Source: Jaminaea rosea (Eukaryota > Basidiomycota > Exobasidiomycetes > Microstromatales). Taken from it: a stretch of 64,000 nt of DNA. The notes below the pieces were generated by a model. That model did no database searches. It was not told the origin of the DNA and saw only the letters and a list, made by a program, of their open reading frames with translations. Made by a program: the position numbers and the translations under genes. Shown piece after piece: positions 1 to 11,872 of this stretch; position 1 is the first letter of the stretch; each line of letters starts with the position of its first letter. Where the stretch lies: assembly GCF_003144245.1 (NCBI RefSeq), contig NW_020289984.1, forward strand, positions 372,001 through 436,000, in the 5' to 3' direction.

Positions 1-73
1 GTGAGCATGCGAATGGGAGCAGCAACGCCAAGGCTCTTCCTGTGACATTGACACTTGAACCCTGCGTCCGCAG

Positions 74-1152
74 CCCTCATGTTCATCCACGGCCTCACCT
101 TCACCAGCGACTCTACCTGGGCTCACATCCTCTCCGACGTCAACTTCCACCGCTCACTACTCGTACCCGCTAGCAAAGACAGCACAGCGGCCGAAGCTCA
201 TTGGCTCGCACGCCCCCTCATCCGCTATGATCTCCGTCATCACGGCCGCTCTGTCGCCTCCGACACGCCCAGTACCACGGCTGCTGCATCGCACCCGATC
301 AGCTCGCCCAACCTGGTCTCCGACTTTGCAGCCGCCTGCACTCATTTCTGCATTCGTGGCGCCTACCTCGTGGCCTGGAGCATCGGTGGCACAGTGAGTA
401 CGGATATCGTCGCCGCCGCATTGGCTTCCCCGGATCAGGCTAGCGCAAAGAGTCTGCCTGTCATCCAGGGCCTCATCTGGCTCTGTCCCTTCCCTTGGGT
501 CGGCCTCACACCGCATATCATCAAGGAATGCATGTACGGCGTCACTGGACCGCTCTTCGAGAGTGGCAACAGACAGATGGCCGCTCTTGGGAGCGGAGCG
601 GCACCCAGCGAGCAAGATGACCCAGACGAGAACAGGGACGCGTCTATCGTGGCAGCCAAAGTAGGCTTCGTTGGCGAGGCTCTGCGCCTGGTTGGGGAAG
701 AAGCACCCATTACACCCACCGAAATGCTGGCTCAGCACCACGCTTCATCCCTGGCTCTACCGGTCCTCTCTTTCTTTCAGTATTGCACGCGTCAGGACAA
801 CGACCCTGCTCCACTCATTGCCGCCGTGCAGGAGGGCAAGCTGCCACTGCTGCACTTGCACGGCGAGAGGGACGCCAGTATCGGGTGCGAGCAGACCATC
901 AACGCGCTCAAAGAGGCATTTGGGGTCAACGCTGAAGAGAGTCAGGAGCAGAAGAGTCAGATTTCCTACGAAGTGGAGCTCATCAAGGACGCGAGCCATG
1001 CCTTGCCCGTCCAGCAGGCGGAGGAGTGTCTGAAGTGGATCGTGGACTGGCTAGGGAGGATGGAGGGCCAGACCGAGCAGGTTACGAAGGAGGGTACCCG
1101 TGACGTGAAAGCGTCGAGGGGCTCTGCCGACTCTGGGCCGCACATGTGCTAG
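74..1152 (+). CDS. alpha/beta-hydrolase fold protein, 5' end outside window
   Basis: The reading frame begins in the middle of the gene. The first 73 bases look like intron: GTGAGC at position 1, a TGACATTGAC branch-like stretch and a CCGCAG acceptor ending at 73. After it the frame reads LMFIHGLTFTSD, the HG oxyanion strand of alpha/beta hydrolases. A nucleophile elbow W-S-I-G-G follows near residue 105, then LHLHGERDAS with the likely acid and ASHALP with the likely catalytic histidine. All three triad positions are therefore present. The stop is TAG at 1150-1152. The C-terminal 30 residues are polar and probably disordered. The substrate cannot be told: esterases, lipases and peptidases share this fold. 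The upstream exon or exons with the true start lie outside the window. Confidence 0.8.
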
Positions 1153-1864
1153 AGGTCTTTGCGATTTCTCCTTCTTCTTCATTCTCTGTTTCAATCGCGC
1201 TACGCTTCTCTTGCGCGACTTTCATTACCAGCATCTACGATTCGTTGCGTCGTCATCTAGCCAGATAGTCATCCGTCCTTCTGCCCCTCTCTCCCTTGTC
1301 CTTCTACTTCCACCTCTACATCAACGCTTGCTCATTACGTCTCCTCGATGCGACGCATACACTCTTGCTCTCCATGTCAATGAATCCTGATCGCGCCACA
1401 GGTCGAGGATACGACAGCTCAGCCACTCAGCGAGCCGAAAAACGGTAAACCTCTGATCGATTTTTGACTCGAGCTTGCTCACGGACGGCGGGGGCGACGA
1501 CGACGACAGTGAAGAAAATACAGGGGACGAAGTAAGTAGCGATGGCCAAAATGGGGCGAGGGGGGCAGGGTTTGCAGGAACGGATGACATGACGTAACGA
1601 GGCGTGAAGTTGTGGGCAGATGGGACGTGTGAGGTGAGATGGGCCGGAATGGAGGCGTATGGGTAGGCGTGAGAGCATGCAGGCGTTGTCAGCAGGGCAT
1701 GAGGGCAGTGTCGTCGAAGATGATGTGGGGATGGAGCTGGAGCGCAGTAGTCAAGTAGAGCTAAAGGTATCCTTGCCTAGTCTCGCGAGCCTGACGAGCC
1801 CTTGCCATGACGTAGCGGCTGGTACTTCTCTTACGAGGACCCGCTGTCTGCACGCAGCTCAAGC
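1153..1864. other. intergenic, convergent gene ends
   Basis: About 700 bases between two genes that face each other. Several short open frames occur on both strands but none has recognisable domains, splice structure or a start context I would defend. It probably holds the two 3' untranslated regions and terminators. Confidence 0.5.
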
Positions 1865-4800
1865 TCAGCTCCCTCCAATCTCACTTCCCCACATAGCTGA
1901 AAAGGAGCTGGGATCCCAATCGAATCCGCCTCCTCCACTTGCTCCTCCTGTCGCTCCATTGCCGCTGCCATTGCCGCCGCTTCCGCTTCCGCTGCCACTG
2001 CCACTCGCTCCATTCCCCGTGGCAGTACTGGGCGCCGCTCCGACAGCATCGAAGTCGAAGAAGTCATTTGTGGAGAAGAAGGAAGAGAAGTCGTCCACCG
2101 GCGGTGGCGCAGACGCTGCGTTGCTTCCATTCGACGTGCCATTTGCTCCTGCTCCGCTGCCGCTTCCCGAGAAGCCGTTGGGCAACCCAACGCCAAGGGC
2201 GTCCACTGTCGAGGGGAACGAGTCGAGCGAGGAGAAGTTCATCGACGAGGAAGGCCCTGCGTCATTGCTGCTGCTGCTATTGGCGTTGTTGGCTGAGCCG
2301 CCTTCCTGCGGATTACGAGACTCGACGCCACTTGCCGGCCTCTTGTCCCCGGCACCAGGCGTAGGCGCGGATTCCATCCCCCCCGTAGGCGTTGGAGCAG
2401 ACGGGATAACGGGCGTGGTCTTGATCGCGTTCGAGGCTTTGGTGCTGTTCTTGCGAGCGCGCGAGTCGTTTGACCCGCCAGGCGTACCGCCGCCAGCTCC
2501 GACTGCTGCTCCGCCCTTCTTCTTCCCACCACCACTCGCGCCTTTGCCACCTGCTGCATTGGGTGCACCGGGAGGCTCTGCTGCTCCCTGCTTGGGTGTG
2601 TTGGGCGGCAGACTGTTCGCTGGTGAACCAGGTATGCCGCCCTGCTGACCCGGACCACCTGGACGCTGCTGCTGTTGCAATTGGTTGGCCTGGGTGCGAG
2701 GGCTCGGTGAGGAGCCGGGCAATTGTCCTCCGCCCCCAGACAGCATCGAGGAAGGGGTGCGCTGCATTCCTGGTCGACCGGATGGTCCTCCTCCTCCGCC
2801 TCCTGCGGCGAACGGGGAATGTTGCTGCGGAGGGTCCATGGGACCTGGTCCTCCTTGTCCAGGGTAGCCGTGCGGACCTGGTGGAGGGTGCGGCTGCATC
2901 TGCGGCGTGTGGAAACCTCCTTGTTGCCCTTGCTGTTGGCTCTGCTGCTGGCTTTGCTGCTGGCCCGCTTGACCCGGAGCAGAGAAGGGGGACATGAACT
3001 GTATCTGACCATTCCCGCCGCCACCATCTCCACCACCGCCTGCACCGCCTGGAGGCCCGCCCTGCCCTCCTTGCTGCTGCTGGAAGCGTTGCTGCTGTTG
3101 TTGCTGCTGTTGCTGAATTGCTGCGAGCTGAGCACGCTGCTGAGGGGTGAGCATGCCATTCTGCATCATACCGCCGCCGGGAGTCGTGGCAGGCGGATTC
3201 ATCTGGCCGTGTTGCTGCTGACCACCCTGCTGAGGACCTCCGTGCTGCCCTGGCTGAGGTCCGGGCCCACCACCGCCCTGCTGCTGCTGCTGCTGTCGCC
3301 CAGCAGCCATCTGCGCCGCCTGCTGAGCTGCGTGTTGCAGAGCCGGCTGAGCCTTCAGGATATCCTGGATGTGGTGCGCTTTCGCCTGGAGACTTTGTAC
3401 ATTCGCGTAGAATTGCGAAGCCATCGACTGATTAGGCGCAAATTGCGCTTTGGCACCCTCTTGCTTCATGTTCTCTTGAAGCTGCTGGTATTGCAAAACG
3501 AGAGCATTGTGCTGGGCTGGATTCAAGAGAGGGACGCCACGAAGAGCATCCGGAAGCATGGCTTGTGGAGGTAGTTCGGGACGATGTGCCCCTCCAGGAC
3601 CGCCGCCACCGTTGCCATTGTTCTGCTGGCCAGAATGGTCGGGCGTGGGTGGCTGACCGGGTCCTCCTTGCTGCTGTTGTTGCTGACCTTGAGGTGGGAA
3701 ACCGCCATGCTGTGGCGGCCCCTGAGGCTGTCCCCCAGGGCCTACGGATCGTCGCCCTGCATCTTGTGGGCCGAGACCAGGCGTACCCATCGGGCCAGGT
3801 GTGCCGGGATGCATACCGGCTGGCGACCCCACTGAGCCAGGAGGAAGCATGCTCGATCGCTGTTGCTGCTGCGGTGTTGGCGTCTGGCCAACTTGCTGCT
3901 GATTCTGTTGACCAGGAGGGCCTTGCGAAGGGGCGCGATTGCCCAGCTGACCTTGGAGAGCTCGCTGCTGCAGCAATCGGTTTTGAAGTGCCTGCTCGTA
4001 CTGAGGGTGACCTGGCCCTATGCGACCGAGGAAGGCAGGCGCGCCTCCCTGCTGCTGCTGCTGCTGTTGAGGTCCTTGCTGCTGCTGCTGCTGCTGTTGC
4101 TGCTGCTGTTGAGGCTGAACAGCCTGTTGATTCCCGACCATCGAGCTGATGAGGCGCTCTCGCATGGCTGGACTCATGGTGCGCAGCTCGTCGATGGTGA
4201 GGTTCTGCCTCTTTGCGGCGGCCATGAGGAGAGCGTGCTGCTGTTGCGGCGTCAGGGACTGATTCCACAACTGCTGACCCTGGGGCGGTGTAGCTATGCC
4301 ATTGACGCGCTGGCCAGGTCCGCCTTGCTGGTGTTGTTGCTGCTGCTGCTGCTGCTGAAGCTGGAGCTGGATTGCCTGTTGCTGCTGATTATGTTGCGGC
4401 TGCTGCTGCTGGGTCGGCAAGCCATCTTGCGGCGCAACTCCGTTGGTCATGACGATGGATGGGAAGCGTGCCGCGGCTGAAGCGTCATGCTGACCAGCGA
4501 TCGAGGGCGACGCCTCAATTCGACCGTGCCTTTGAAGTTGGCGCTGCTCCTCAAATTCGAAGTAGGTCCGCGCATCTGCACTCCCTCTCCCCGATCGTGC
4601 AGCAAAGACGTCCCAGAAGATGGCCCAGTACCTGTGCGAGAAGGAAGAGAATGTTGCGTGTCAGCTGGAGCTCGCGCGCAGATACGCGTCTTCGGCGGCA
4701 CTGACTCAAAAAGAAGTCCCTGCGGCGTCCTCAACGGCACGTCGGGAGGTTCTGGCATGTGAGCTTCCGAGACGAGCGTCTTGGCTGTGCCTGTGAAGCC

Positions 4801-5183
4801 GCGTCGTGTGAGGTAGTCCCACACGTAGACATCCAGCCTGCGAGCGGGAGAGGATTCGGCACATCAATGCTAGCTCTCACTTCTCGCTTGAAGCCCTCGT
4901 GTGCAACTCACTTGGAAGCCTCTTCTCCCCACAGGCGGTCAGTATTTCCAGACTTAGCTCCCGAGGGACTGCTCGTGCTGCCTCCATCAGCGCGCACACG
5001 CTTGTCCTTTGCATCTGTGTCGGGGCTACTTGTGTGGCCCCTCTTGCGCTGCTGTTGCTGTTGTTGCTGCTGTTGCTGAGATGGCCCTGATGTCGACGAT
5101 GATGACAAGGACGGTGCTGATGAGGGTCCGGCAGCAGAGCCCCCAGGACCTCCATCTGCGCCGGCGTTGGCCGGCGGGGACAT
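1865..5183 (-). CDS. LisH/LUFS-domain, glutamine-rich transcriptional regulator (Flo8/Som1-like)
   Basis: Three exons on the complement: 5183-4912, 4837-4706 and 4631-1865. Both introns are 74 nt, with GTGAGT and GTCAGT donors and CAG acceptors, and the total is 1,056 aa in phase. The N-terminus is Ser/Gln/basic. Residues about 91-150, assembled across the introns, read VYVWDYLTRRGFTGTAKTL, then a PLRTPQGLLFE stretch, then YWAIFWDVFAARSG. This is the LUFS module (LisH of LUG/LUH, Flo8 and SSDP), used for dimerisation and cofactor binding. The rest is very rich in Gln, Pro and Gly with many CAG-type runs, and ends in a Gly/Ser tail. In yeast and filamentous fungi such proteins act in the nucleus downstream of cAMP-PKA to control adhesion, filament growth and pathogenesis. 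The family call is strong; the exact orthologue is inference. It shares a promoter region with the AP-1 mu gene. Confidence 0.82.
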
Positions 5184-5521
5184 AGAGTGCTTAGCTTGGT
5201 GCGTGTATGCGGGGCAATTCAGATGCGCTGCGGATGATTGTAGTGGTAGTAGGTTGCAAAGCTAGGCAAGCATGTAGAAGGTCGGCGTGCGCGTGCGGGA
5301 TAGGAAGGAGCGAGGCGCGATAGATGGAGTGGGAGTCGAAGGAAGCGGCTGCGCTCTTAAGGGCGCGCCTAGGAGGTAATTGTGGTCCTGGTATAGCCTC
5401 CCTGTTGAAACGTCTCCCTAGCTGATCGCAATCGTGGATGATAGCTGGCAAGTGATGACGAGAACAGCTCGCGATGTCGTAGGATGGATGATGGTGAGGA
5501 TGAGCGAGGACCCGTCGAAGG

Positions 5522-5541
5522 AAGCAAGCAAGCAAGCAAGC
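5522..5541. repeat. (AAGC)5 microsatellite
   Basis: Five perfect AAGC units read directly from the sequence, in the divergent promoter region. Confidence 0.95.
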
Positions 5542-5692
5542 CGTCGAGATGGGATTGGACTCGCACCCGCGCTCGCGGGGCGGCAAGGCGGGCGCCTACT
5601 CTCTCTCTCTATAGACAGCTGCGACACCAAATGGGCGGGCGGCCCCTGCCCGGCCTGCCTGGCTCTCAGTTCTCTTCTGGGAGACGGCGCTG

Positions 5693-5708
5693 TCCGTCCG
5701 TCCGTCCG
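5693..5708. repeat. (TCCG)4 microsatellite
   Basis: Four perfect TCCG units, 150 bases downstream of the AAGC tract in the same promoter region. Confidence 0.95.
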
Positions 5709-6150
5709 TCGTGCAACTGCCGCCCGCGCCCGCTCGCAGCGGCACCCGCGACTCAGAGAGAGATCGCAGCGAGCAGCGACATCGGCGACCCAGGATTGTG
5801 AGTGTGATACTGTGAAGCAGCACAGAGTCAAACGTTGCGATCGTGTTGTCAGGACGGAAGAGCATGGTCATCGCTGCTGTAGCTTTGCTTCATCGATCCA
5901 AGCTTGTCGCTGTGAAAGCTCGAGGTGAGATGCGCAGGCGCGCGAGTGGGCGTCACGGCAGGCGTGTCGTTGAGAACCACGTGGCTATGTGGGGACGCGG
6001 CAGTGGAGAGCATCGAGTGAGTGAGGCTGGCTGGTGCGACGCAGCATCGCTCGACGTCGACCTCTAGCCATCACTTGGTGTTCCTTCCTGCCTAGCTGTG
6101 TTCCCTTTGCCCCTCCTCTACACCCTCACTCTGTCTCTCTCCTTGCCGCG

Positions 6151-7743
6151 ATGGCGTCCATCGTAGCCATCGTCGACATCAAGGGCAAGTCGCTCATTCA
6201 GCGCACCTTTCGTGATGACGTGCCCGTAGCCGCTGTCGAGCGCTTCCTTCCTCAACTTCTCGACATGGAGGAAGAGGCCGGTGGCAGCGCAGTAGCACCT
6301 TGCTTCACATCAGAAGGCGTCAACTACATGTTCATTCGACACAACAATCTCTACCTCGTCGCGTTGTCACGTCGCAACTCGAATGCAGCAGAGCTTCTCC
6401 TGTTCCTTCACAAGCTGGCGTCAGTTCTCGAGGAGTATTTCAAGGAGTTGGAGGAGGAGTCGATCCGAGACAACTTTGTCATCATCTATGAGCTACTCGA
6501 TGAGATGATGGTGAGTGCGGGTGCTCATATAGGTGTGATTCAGGCAGCATATACTGACCCTCATGCCCCATCCCCAACGCCATCAGGACTTTGGCTACCC
6601 CCAAACGACCGAGTCCAAGATCTTGCAAGAGTACATCACTCAAGAGTCGCACAAGCTCGAAGTTCAAGCACGCCCGCCGATGGCAGTAACAAATGCAGTC
6701 TCGTGGCGTAGCGAGGGCATCCGCTACCGCAAGAACGAGGTCTTCCTTGACGTTGTCGAGTCGGTCAACTTGCTCGTCAATGCGAACGGCAACGTGGTGC
6801 GCAGCGAGATTTTGGGGGCTATCAAGATGAAATGTTACTTGAGCGGCATGCCTGAGCTGAGGTTGGGTCTGAACGATAAGGTCATGTTCGAGAATACGGG
6901 GAGGGCCGCGAGAGGCAAGGCGATCGAGATGGTGCGTGATAAAGGCGGGCAGGCCACATTGTCAGACGTTGGGGACGAGCTGACGCACCACCGCTGCCCC
7001 TTCGCACTTGCAGGAAGACGTCAAGTTCCATCAATGCGTCCGTCTCTCTCGATTCGAGAACGACCGTACCATCTCTTTCATCCCTCCGGACGGCGAGTTC
7101 GAGCTCATGTCGTATCGTCTCTCGACGCAGGTCAAGCCTCTCATCTGGGCAGAGGCCGTAGTAGAGCGCCATGAAGGCTCGCGTATCGAGTTCATGGTCA
7201 AGGTGAAAGCCCAATTCAAGCGCAGGTCAACGGCAAATAATGTAGAGGTTCATGTTCCGGTACCGGACGATGCGGATTCGCCCAAGTTCAGGGCGGCGGT
7301 GGGGAGCGTTCATTATGCGCCGGAGAGCTCGGCGATGGTGTGGAAGATTAAGCAACTGGGTGGTGGGAAGGAGTACCTCATGAGGGCGCATTTTGGTTTG
7401 CCGTCTGTCAGGAGCACGGACGATGCTATCGGGGGCATGGGTGGCGCGGAGAGGAGGAAGCCCATCTCTATCAGGTTCGAGATCCCGTACTTTACCGTAA
7501 GCGGGATCGCTGTTCGTGAGTATCGCGGCGAACGCAGCTGGCGGCTACAGCGCAGAGCTCACTGACAGAATTTGGCCCCCCGTCGCGCCGCCAGGCTACC
7601 TCAAGATCACAGAGAAGAGCGGATACGCAGCTCTGCCGTGGGTCCGGTACATCACGCAGCAGTCGGGCACGTCAGGGTACGATCTGAGAACCATCAGCGA
7701 CAAGAGTCAGGCGGCCCCACTGGCACCTTTCAGTGCCGGATGA
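6151..7743 (+). CDS. apm1: AP-1 adaptor complex mu subunit (mu1)
   Basis: Four exons: 6151-6510, 6587-6931, 7014-7515 and 7595-7743, all with GTGAGT/GTGCGT donors and CAG acceptors. They join in phase to 451 aa, close to the usual 420-450. Residues 1-140 are the longin-like domain (MASIVAIVDIKGK start, IRHNNLYLVA, then YFKELEEESIRDNFVIIYEL). The rest is the mu homology domain, with TNAVSWRSEGIRYRKNEVFL, LSRFENDRTISFIPPDGEFE, QFKRRSTANNVE and the closing VRYLKITEKSGYAALPWVRY. These blocks are nearly universal in mu1. The protein is the cargo-binding medium chain of the clathrin adaptor that sorts Yxx-phi cargo between trans-Golgi and endosomes. The start has an ATGGCG context preceded by a CT-rich leader. 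A Gly-rich insert near residue 370 (IGGMGGAERRK) is slightly longer than in animals. Confidence 0.96.
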
Positions 7744-7886
7744 GTGGACAGAGCTCAGACAAGGCGGTCATCATGTCACGCTCACTCGTAATGACATCCC
7801 GTGAAAAGCATGGTTTGCATTGGCTTTGTGGATCGCAACGGATCTTTTTGTGTGACAAGGGTGGTGGGGGGAGAACAACGAACAAG

Positions 7887-7963
7887 GGATATTGAGAGGG
7901 GAAGAGACTCAGGGATATTGGGAGGGGAAGGGAAGCAAGGATATTGAGAGAGGATGAGGCGGC
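7887..7963. repeat. 26-bp tandem repeat, about 3 copies
   Basis: The word GGATATTG recurs at 7887, 7913 and 7939, exactly 26 bases apart, each followed by a purine-rich GAGAGGGGAAG-like tail. It lies just past the AP-1 mu stop, probably in its 3' untranslated region or the spacer before the convergent transporter gene. Confidence 0.85.
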
Positions 7964-8037
7964 GAGCAGAGCGTGCTCATGACTGACGTCGCTCGGCCCG
8001 CCTCAAGAACAGTGACACATCTACCAACATACGCCCC

Positions 8038-10214
8038 TCAGAGGACATCCCTACGGTACATGTCCCTCAGCTTGATCAACCACGACTTCTTCTCGCCCGT
8101 CTCCTCAACAACGCGCCTCTCGTTCTCGGGAACCTCAACGCGCGACCCATCGAGGCCAGTCTGGGTGATGGTGTTGTGCTGCTTTCCGAGGTAGTAGTCG
8201 GGCATCCAGAAGGTAGCAATGATGGGGATGGCGGCGAGAACGCAGGCGGTGATGGCAATCCAGCCGTTGACCTGCGAGTAGGCGCGAATGACACCCTGAC
8301 GGATGGGGTCGTCGAGAGAGGGGTAGCGGCTACGCAGCTTGGCAATGCTACCATAGACGGTCTTGAGAGTGGCTTCGGGCACGTCGGGGAGCTCCTTGCG
8401 CATCTGGTCGAGCATGGTGTTCGTCCAGATAGCAGAGGCGATGGCGCCACCGACCGATGAGCCGAGAGTAGACCAAAGGCTGAGCAGGTAGATGACCGTG
8501 GACAGGTCCTCGTGAGGAACCGAGGCCTGCGAACCGACACGGGCACCGACGACGGAGAAGGAGGCAAGGCAGAGAAGGAGCTGCGCGGCCAAGAGGCGAC
8601 CGGTGCCCGTCGACATGGCGTTGGATCCGGGCTCAATGAGGACACCATAGCCGATGAACTTGCCCACACCACCGATGATCATCATCGTCTTGTACCTGTG
8701 CGTAATGCGCTGCACGATACCGGCGATGGGGCCGACCAGGGAGAGACCAATGGTGGTAATGCCCAGGAAGATGATGAGGACGTAGTTGCTCCATGGCTTG
8801 ACGGCATAGACGTACGAGAAGAAGTAGGTGTTGCGAACGGCGGACGAGCACTGTGCGAAGACGTCGATGACGACCGCGGCAATGAAGGCGCGGTTGCGGA
8901 GGATGCGGTGGCTCATCAAAGGCTTGGGCGAGACGTACATCTCGAAGAGGACGAAGGCGCCGAGGATGACGAAGCCCACGACGAGCATGGCGATCATCGA
9001 GGGGTTAGACCATCCTCCAGCGGCGGACTTGGCGAGGGTGAAGGGAAGGAGGATCAAGGCGAAGGCGAAACCGAGGAGGATGAGAGCGAAGAAGTCGATC
9101 TCGATTAGAGCATCGATGACGGCGCGCTTCCAGTTGATAGCAATAGGGGCACCCTCCTTGCGCTCCTTCTTGGAGCTGGCCATGGTGACCATGCCGAGCT
9201 TCTGGCCGCGGTGTTGCATGGTGTAGAGAGTCCAGATGGCAGGGGCGAGAAGTACAGGAACCATGATGCCTGGCAGCAGCGAAGGCGCGGGAGGGCGCGG
9301 GAGGAGGGCGGCGGAACGCGGTTAGAGCGCGGAAGGGGGCAAGTGTGCGCAAACGCGTTAGAGCGCATGAGCGCGGAAGCACGTGTGAGGGAGGGCCAAG
9401 GGAGATACGGGGGACCCATAGGGATGGTAACATGGAAAACGTCAGCTGGTGGTCTTCATCTACGCTTTCAACGCCTTTACGAACAGAACATGCCTAGTCC
9501 CCATCTCCAGTGATCGTCTCCAAGGCCATCAGCAATGAATCCGTTGACTGGGACGGTGATAACGAAGGGGATCGACAGCAGGGAGCCGAAGAATCCACGC
9601 CACTCAAGGGGCGTCAAGTCGCCAACGATGATGTCTCCAAGCAAGTCCAGACCGGACTTGCCAATGGCAGTGAAGGAAATGCCAATTGCGTAGGCCGCGA
9701 ATGTGTGTGAAGAGGCAGCAACGACGAAACCGATGACGTAGAAGACGAGGACGACGACGTAGGTGGTAGGACGCGACGACAGGTCGGCGAGCTTTCCGAT
9801 GAAGGGCTTGCTGATAGCGCGGATAATTTGGCTTGCTACGGAGACGGCAGCGAGGCCAGCGTGGTTGCCGAAGGTCGAAGTAGCCATGGCAGTGAAGAAA
9901 GTAGTGGTGATACCCTGGTCCATGGCATAGACGAACATGGTGAGACCGATGGAGACGGCGAGGAGCCAGAGAAGGATCTTGCCCTTAGCGCCAGAGTGGT
10001 ACAGGACCTTGTTGAAGGCCTCGACCTTGGAGACACCGGCGGGAGCCTCCTCTGCCATAGTAGTGCCCTCAGCAGGGACACCAGTGGGCTGGCCAGCGTT
10101 CTCGCTGAGGCCCATGTCGTAGGCGCGCTCCATGTGGGGAGAGTCGCCGCCCTTGCTCTCATTGCCGCCCTTCATTGAGTCGGATGAGGATCGTTGCGTA
10201 CGTCCGTCGCTCAT
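8038..10214 (-). CDS. MFS siderophore-iron transporter
   Basis: Two exons on the complement, 10214-9485 and 9269-8038, give 653 aa in phase. The join reads GLGMFC then IMVPVLLAPAIWTLY, as in fungal siderophore-iron:H+ symporters. A polar N-terminus of about 75 residues precedes many hydrophobic segments, consistent with the 14-TM SIT family. Recognisable pieces include YAMDQGITTTFF, ASQIIRAISKPFIGKLADL, LDLLGDIIVGDLTPLEWRG and the late conserved SVGGAIASAIWTNTML. The C-terminus ends in a cytosolic tail with a WLIKLRDMYRRDVL-like close, typical of SIT proteins. Its role is probably uptake of ferric hydroxamate siderophores across the plasma or vesicle membrane, fitting its place beside the NRPS. 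The intron (215 nt) is much longer than its neighbours and needs a GTTCGT donor, the only choice I found that keeps frame, so this junction is the weakest part of the model. Confidence 0.88.
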
Positions 10215-10318
10215 CGTTGCGTGTGCGATGGATGAGTGGTACGGGGTTGAATGACGGAGGAAGAAAGGGATGAGGGGATGAGGGAATCAAGAACTTTGGA
10301 GACGAGCAAAGCCTTGTC

Positions 10319-10324
10319 TGATAA
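10319..10324 (+). promoter_or_regulatory. possible GATA-factor site (TGATAA)
   Basis: TGATAA lies about 105 bases upstream of the MFS siderophore transporter start. In Ustilago and other fungi, iron-repressing GATA factors (Urbs1/SREA type) bind this core. One hexamer in a 1.6-kb spacer is expected by chance about as often as not, and I found no copy in the NRPS/ABC promoter, so support is weak. Confidence 0.3.
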
Positions 10325-10563
10325 AAGGATTTTCAAGCTCACGACTTCGCTTCGTCTGGTGGAAAAAATTCTCTCTTCTGCCTCCTACCTCCTCCGTAGA
10401 TTATTGCCACTGCAATCGTTGTCGTTCCCACCTTGCCTTGGCGGGACCGTCGGCAGCAAGGCACTGCACCGGCACTCTACGCCGGCGACTCGCAGAATGT
10501 ATGTAGGACAGTTGAGAGGCACACCCAGGGGCAGCTTCTGGAGCCCGGGGCCTCGAACAGCAA

Positions 10564-10590
10564 CAGCAGCAGCAGCAGCAGCAGCAGCAA
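10564..10590. repeat. (CAG)9 trinucleotide repeat
   Basis: Nine uninterrupted CAG units in the spacer upstream of the MFS transporter gene, in no supported coding frame. Confidence 0.9.
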
Positions 10591-11872
10591 GTTGAACCGG
10601 CTAAAGATGGATCGGGCTTACCGGACTAGCGGGGCCTTGTGACTTTGTCGACGTCGTGTGCACTAGCGTACTAGACTGGCTCTGACTAGCAAGGTCCAAG
10701 GAAGAGGTCGGGGAACGCCGGGGGACGACGAAGAAGTGAGCTGGCTGCGAGTAGATGGAAAGCGTTCAAGGGCTGCGAAGAATGCTTGCTGGCACTTCTT
10801 GCCCCTCCGGTGTCTCACGCTCGTTGCTCCCGAGCCTCCGACTCCCACTTCTCCTGCCCGTCCACTCCACTCTCCCCTCTTCTCGCTGCTCTCGACCTTA
10901 CATCCTGCGTCGCATCTTCGTTCGCTGCAGCGAGCGGAGTCTCGGTCGTCGTCGTCGCTATCTGTCTGTCGCTGAATGCGATGCCGCATCTCGCGCGGGT
11001 GTGCATTTTAAGGTCTTGGCGTGCAGCATCGTCGCTTCTTCCTCCTTGTCCAGCGTTTGCGCTATCTAGAGCGCTGGACGGCGTATCTGATCCGAGGTTG
11101 AGAAAAAACGAAGGGGCGGAGCGCGCGCGCGCACAGAGAGTGGGTGAAAATGGCCAGTGCCCGCTGCCCTGCTGCCTGCCTCTCCGCAGAGACCCACATC
11201 GCCCTTGCATCGTTGGACCTCTCGCAGCGCCGCGGCCGGGAGAGTGAAAAGGCAAGCTTGTTGAGAGAAAAGAAGTAGCGAGCTGCACTGATGCTTGAGC
11301 CTCACGACAGCCTTGCGAAGGCCTCGCAACGACGCCTAGACCAAGTCAATGGGTCGAACCGACGACGAGCAAGCTAATCAGGCAGGCACGATCAGACATC
11401 GTACAGCTTACGCACAAATCGCGAGGTCACTCCCGTCCGTCGATCTCATCGGGTGCCGACTTTGCCCGGCTGCAACGCAATGCAACGCCTCACAAGGCAA
11501 AGGTAGCGTTGAGGATGAACACCGAATAGCCTTCACGCCACACCATGCCATGCCCATGTCGTACGTCCGCCCGCACGACGTCCACGAAGCCACGCCTCGC
11601 CACACCTTGTGGCATCGCTTCTCTCGCCGTCGACAAACGCGCTAAAGCTGCCAATCCTTGCTCTAATGTGTGTATGCCTGGCTATTCATCCAGGTGGTTT
11701 CCGCAAACGATCAATGCCCGTAAAGGATCCAGATCACAAGTCTATTGCTACTCCGTTCTGCCACTCCATTCTATGTACATTGGCATGACATGGCATGATC
11801 GGGCCCTATGTTCCAACAGTTCGTCGCGTCCGACGGCGGCTTGGCTTGGCTTGACTTTGGGCTCTTCCCGCC

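Larger units (their letters stand above)
5184..6150. promoter_or_regulatory. divergent promoter region with simple repeats
   Basis: About 970 bases between the LUFS gene (-) and the AP-1 mu gene (+), so it must hold both promoters and 5' untranslated regions. It contains (AAGC)5 at 5522-5541, a CT run near 5590 and (TCCG)4 at 5693-5708, plus pyrimidine-rich stretches just before the AP-1 start. I see no convincing TATA box. Open frames here lack protein-like features. Confidence 0.6.
10215..11872. other. 1.66-kb spacer upstream of the MFS gene and downstream of the ABC gene
   Basis: Holds the MFS promoter and the 3' flank of the ABC transporter. It contains a 9-unit CAG run at 10564-10590. 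Several open frames of 60-157 codons exist on both strands, but they are low-complexity, lack domain motifs and overlap one another. I see no gene I can support. Confidence 0.5.

Noticed and set aside
1659-3159. Long open frames on the plus strand opposite the Gln-rich LUFS gene
   Set aside because: They are antisense shadows of CAG/CTG-rich coding sequence, made of Leu, Pro and Ser runs with no domain or splice structure.
10786-11288. Overlapping 153- and 157-codon frames on opposite strands in the MFS/ABC spacer
   Set aside because: Low-complexity composition, no motif, and the two overlap each other in antisense; GC-rich spacers give such frames by chance.
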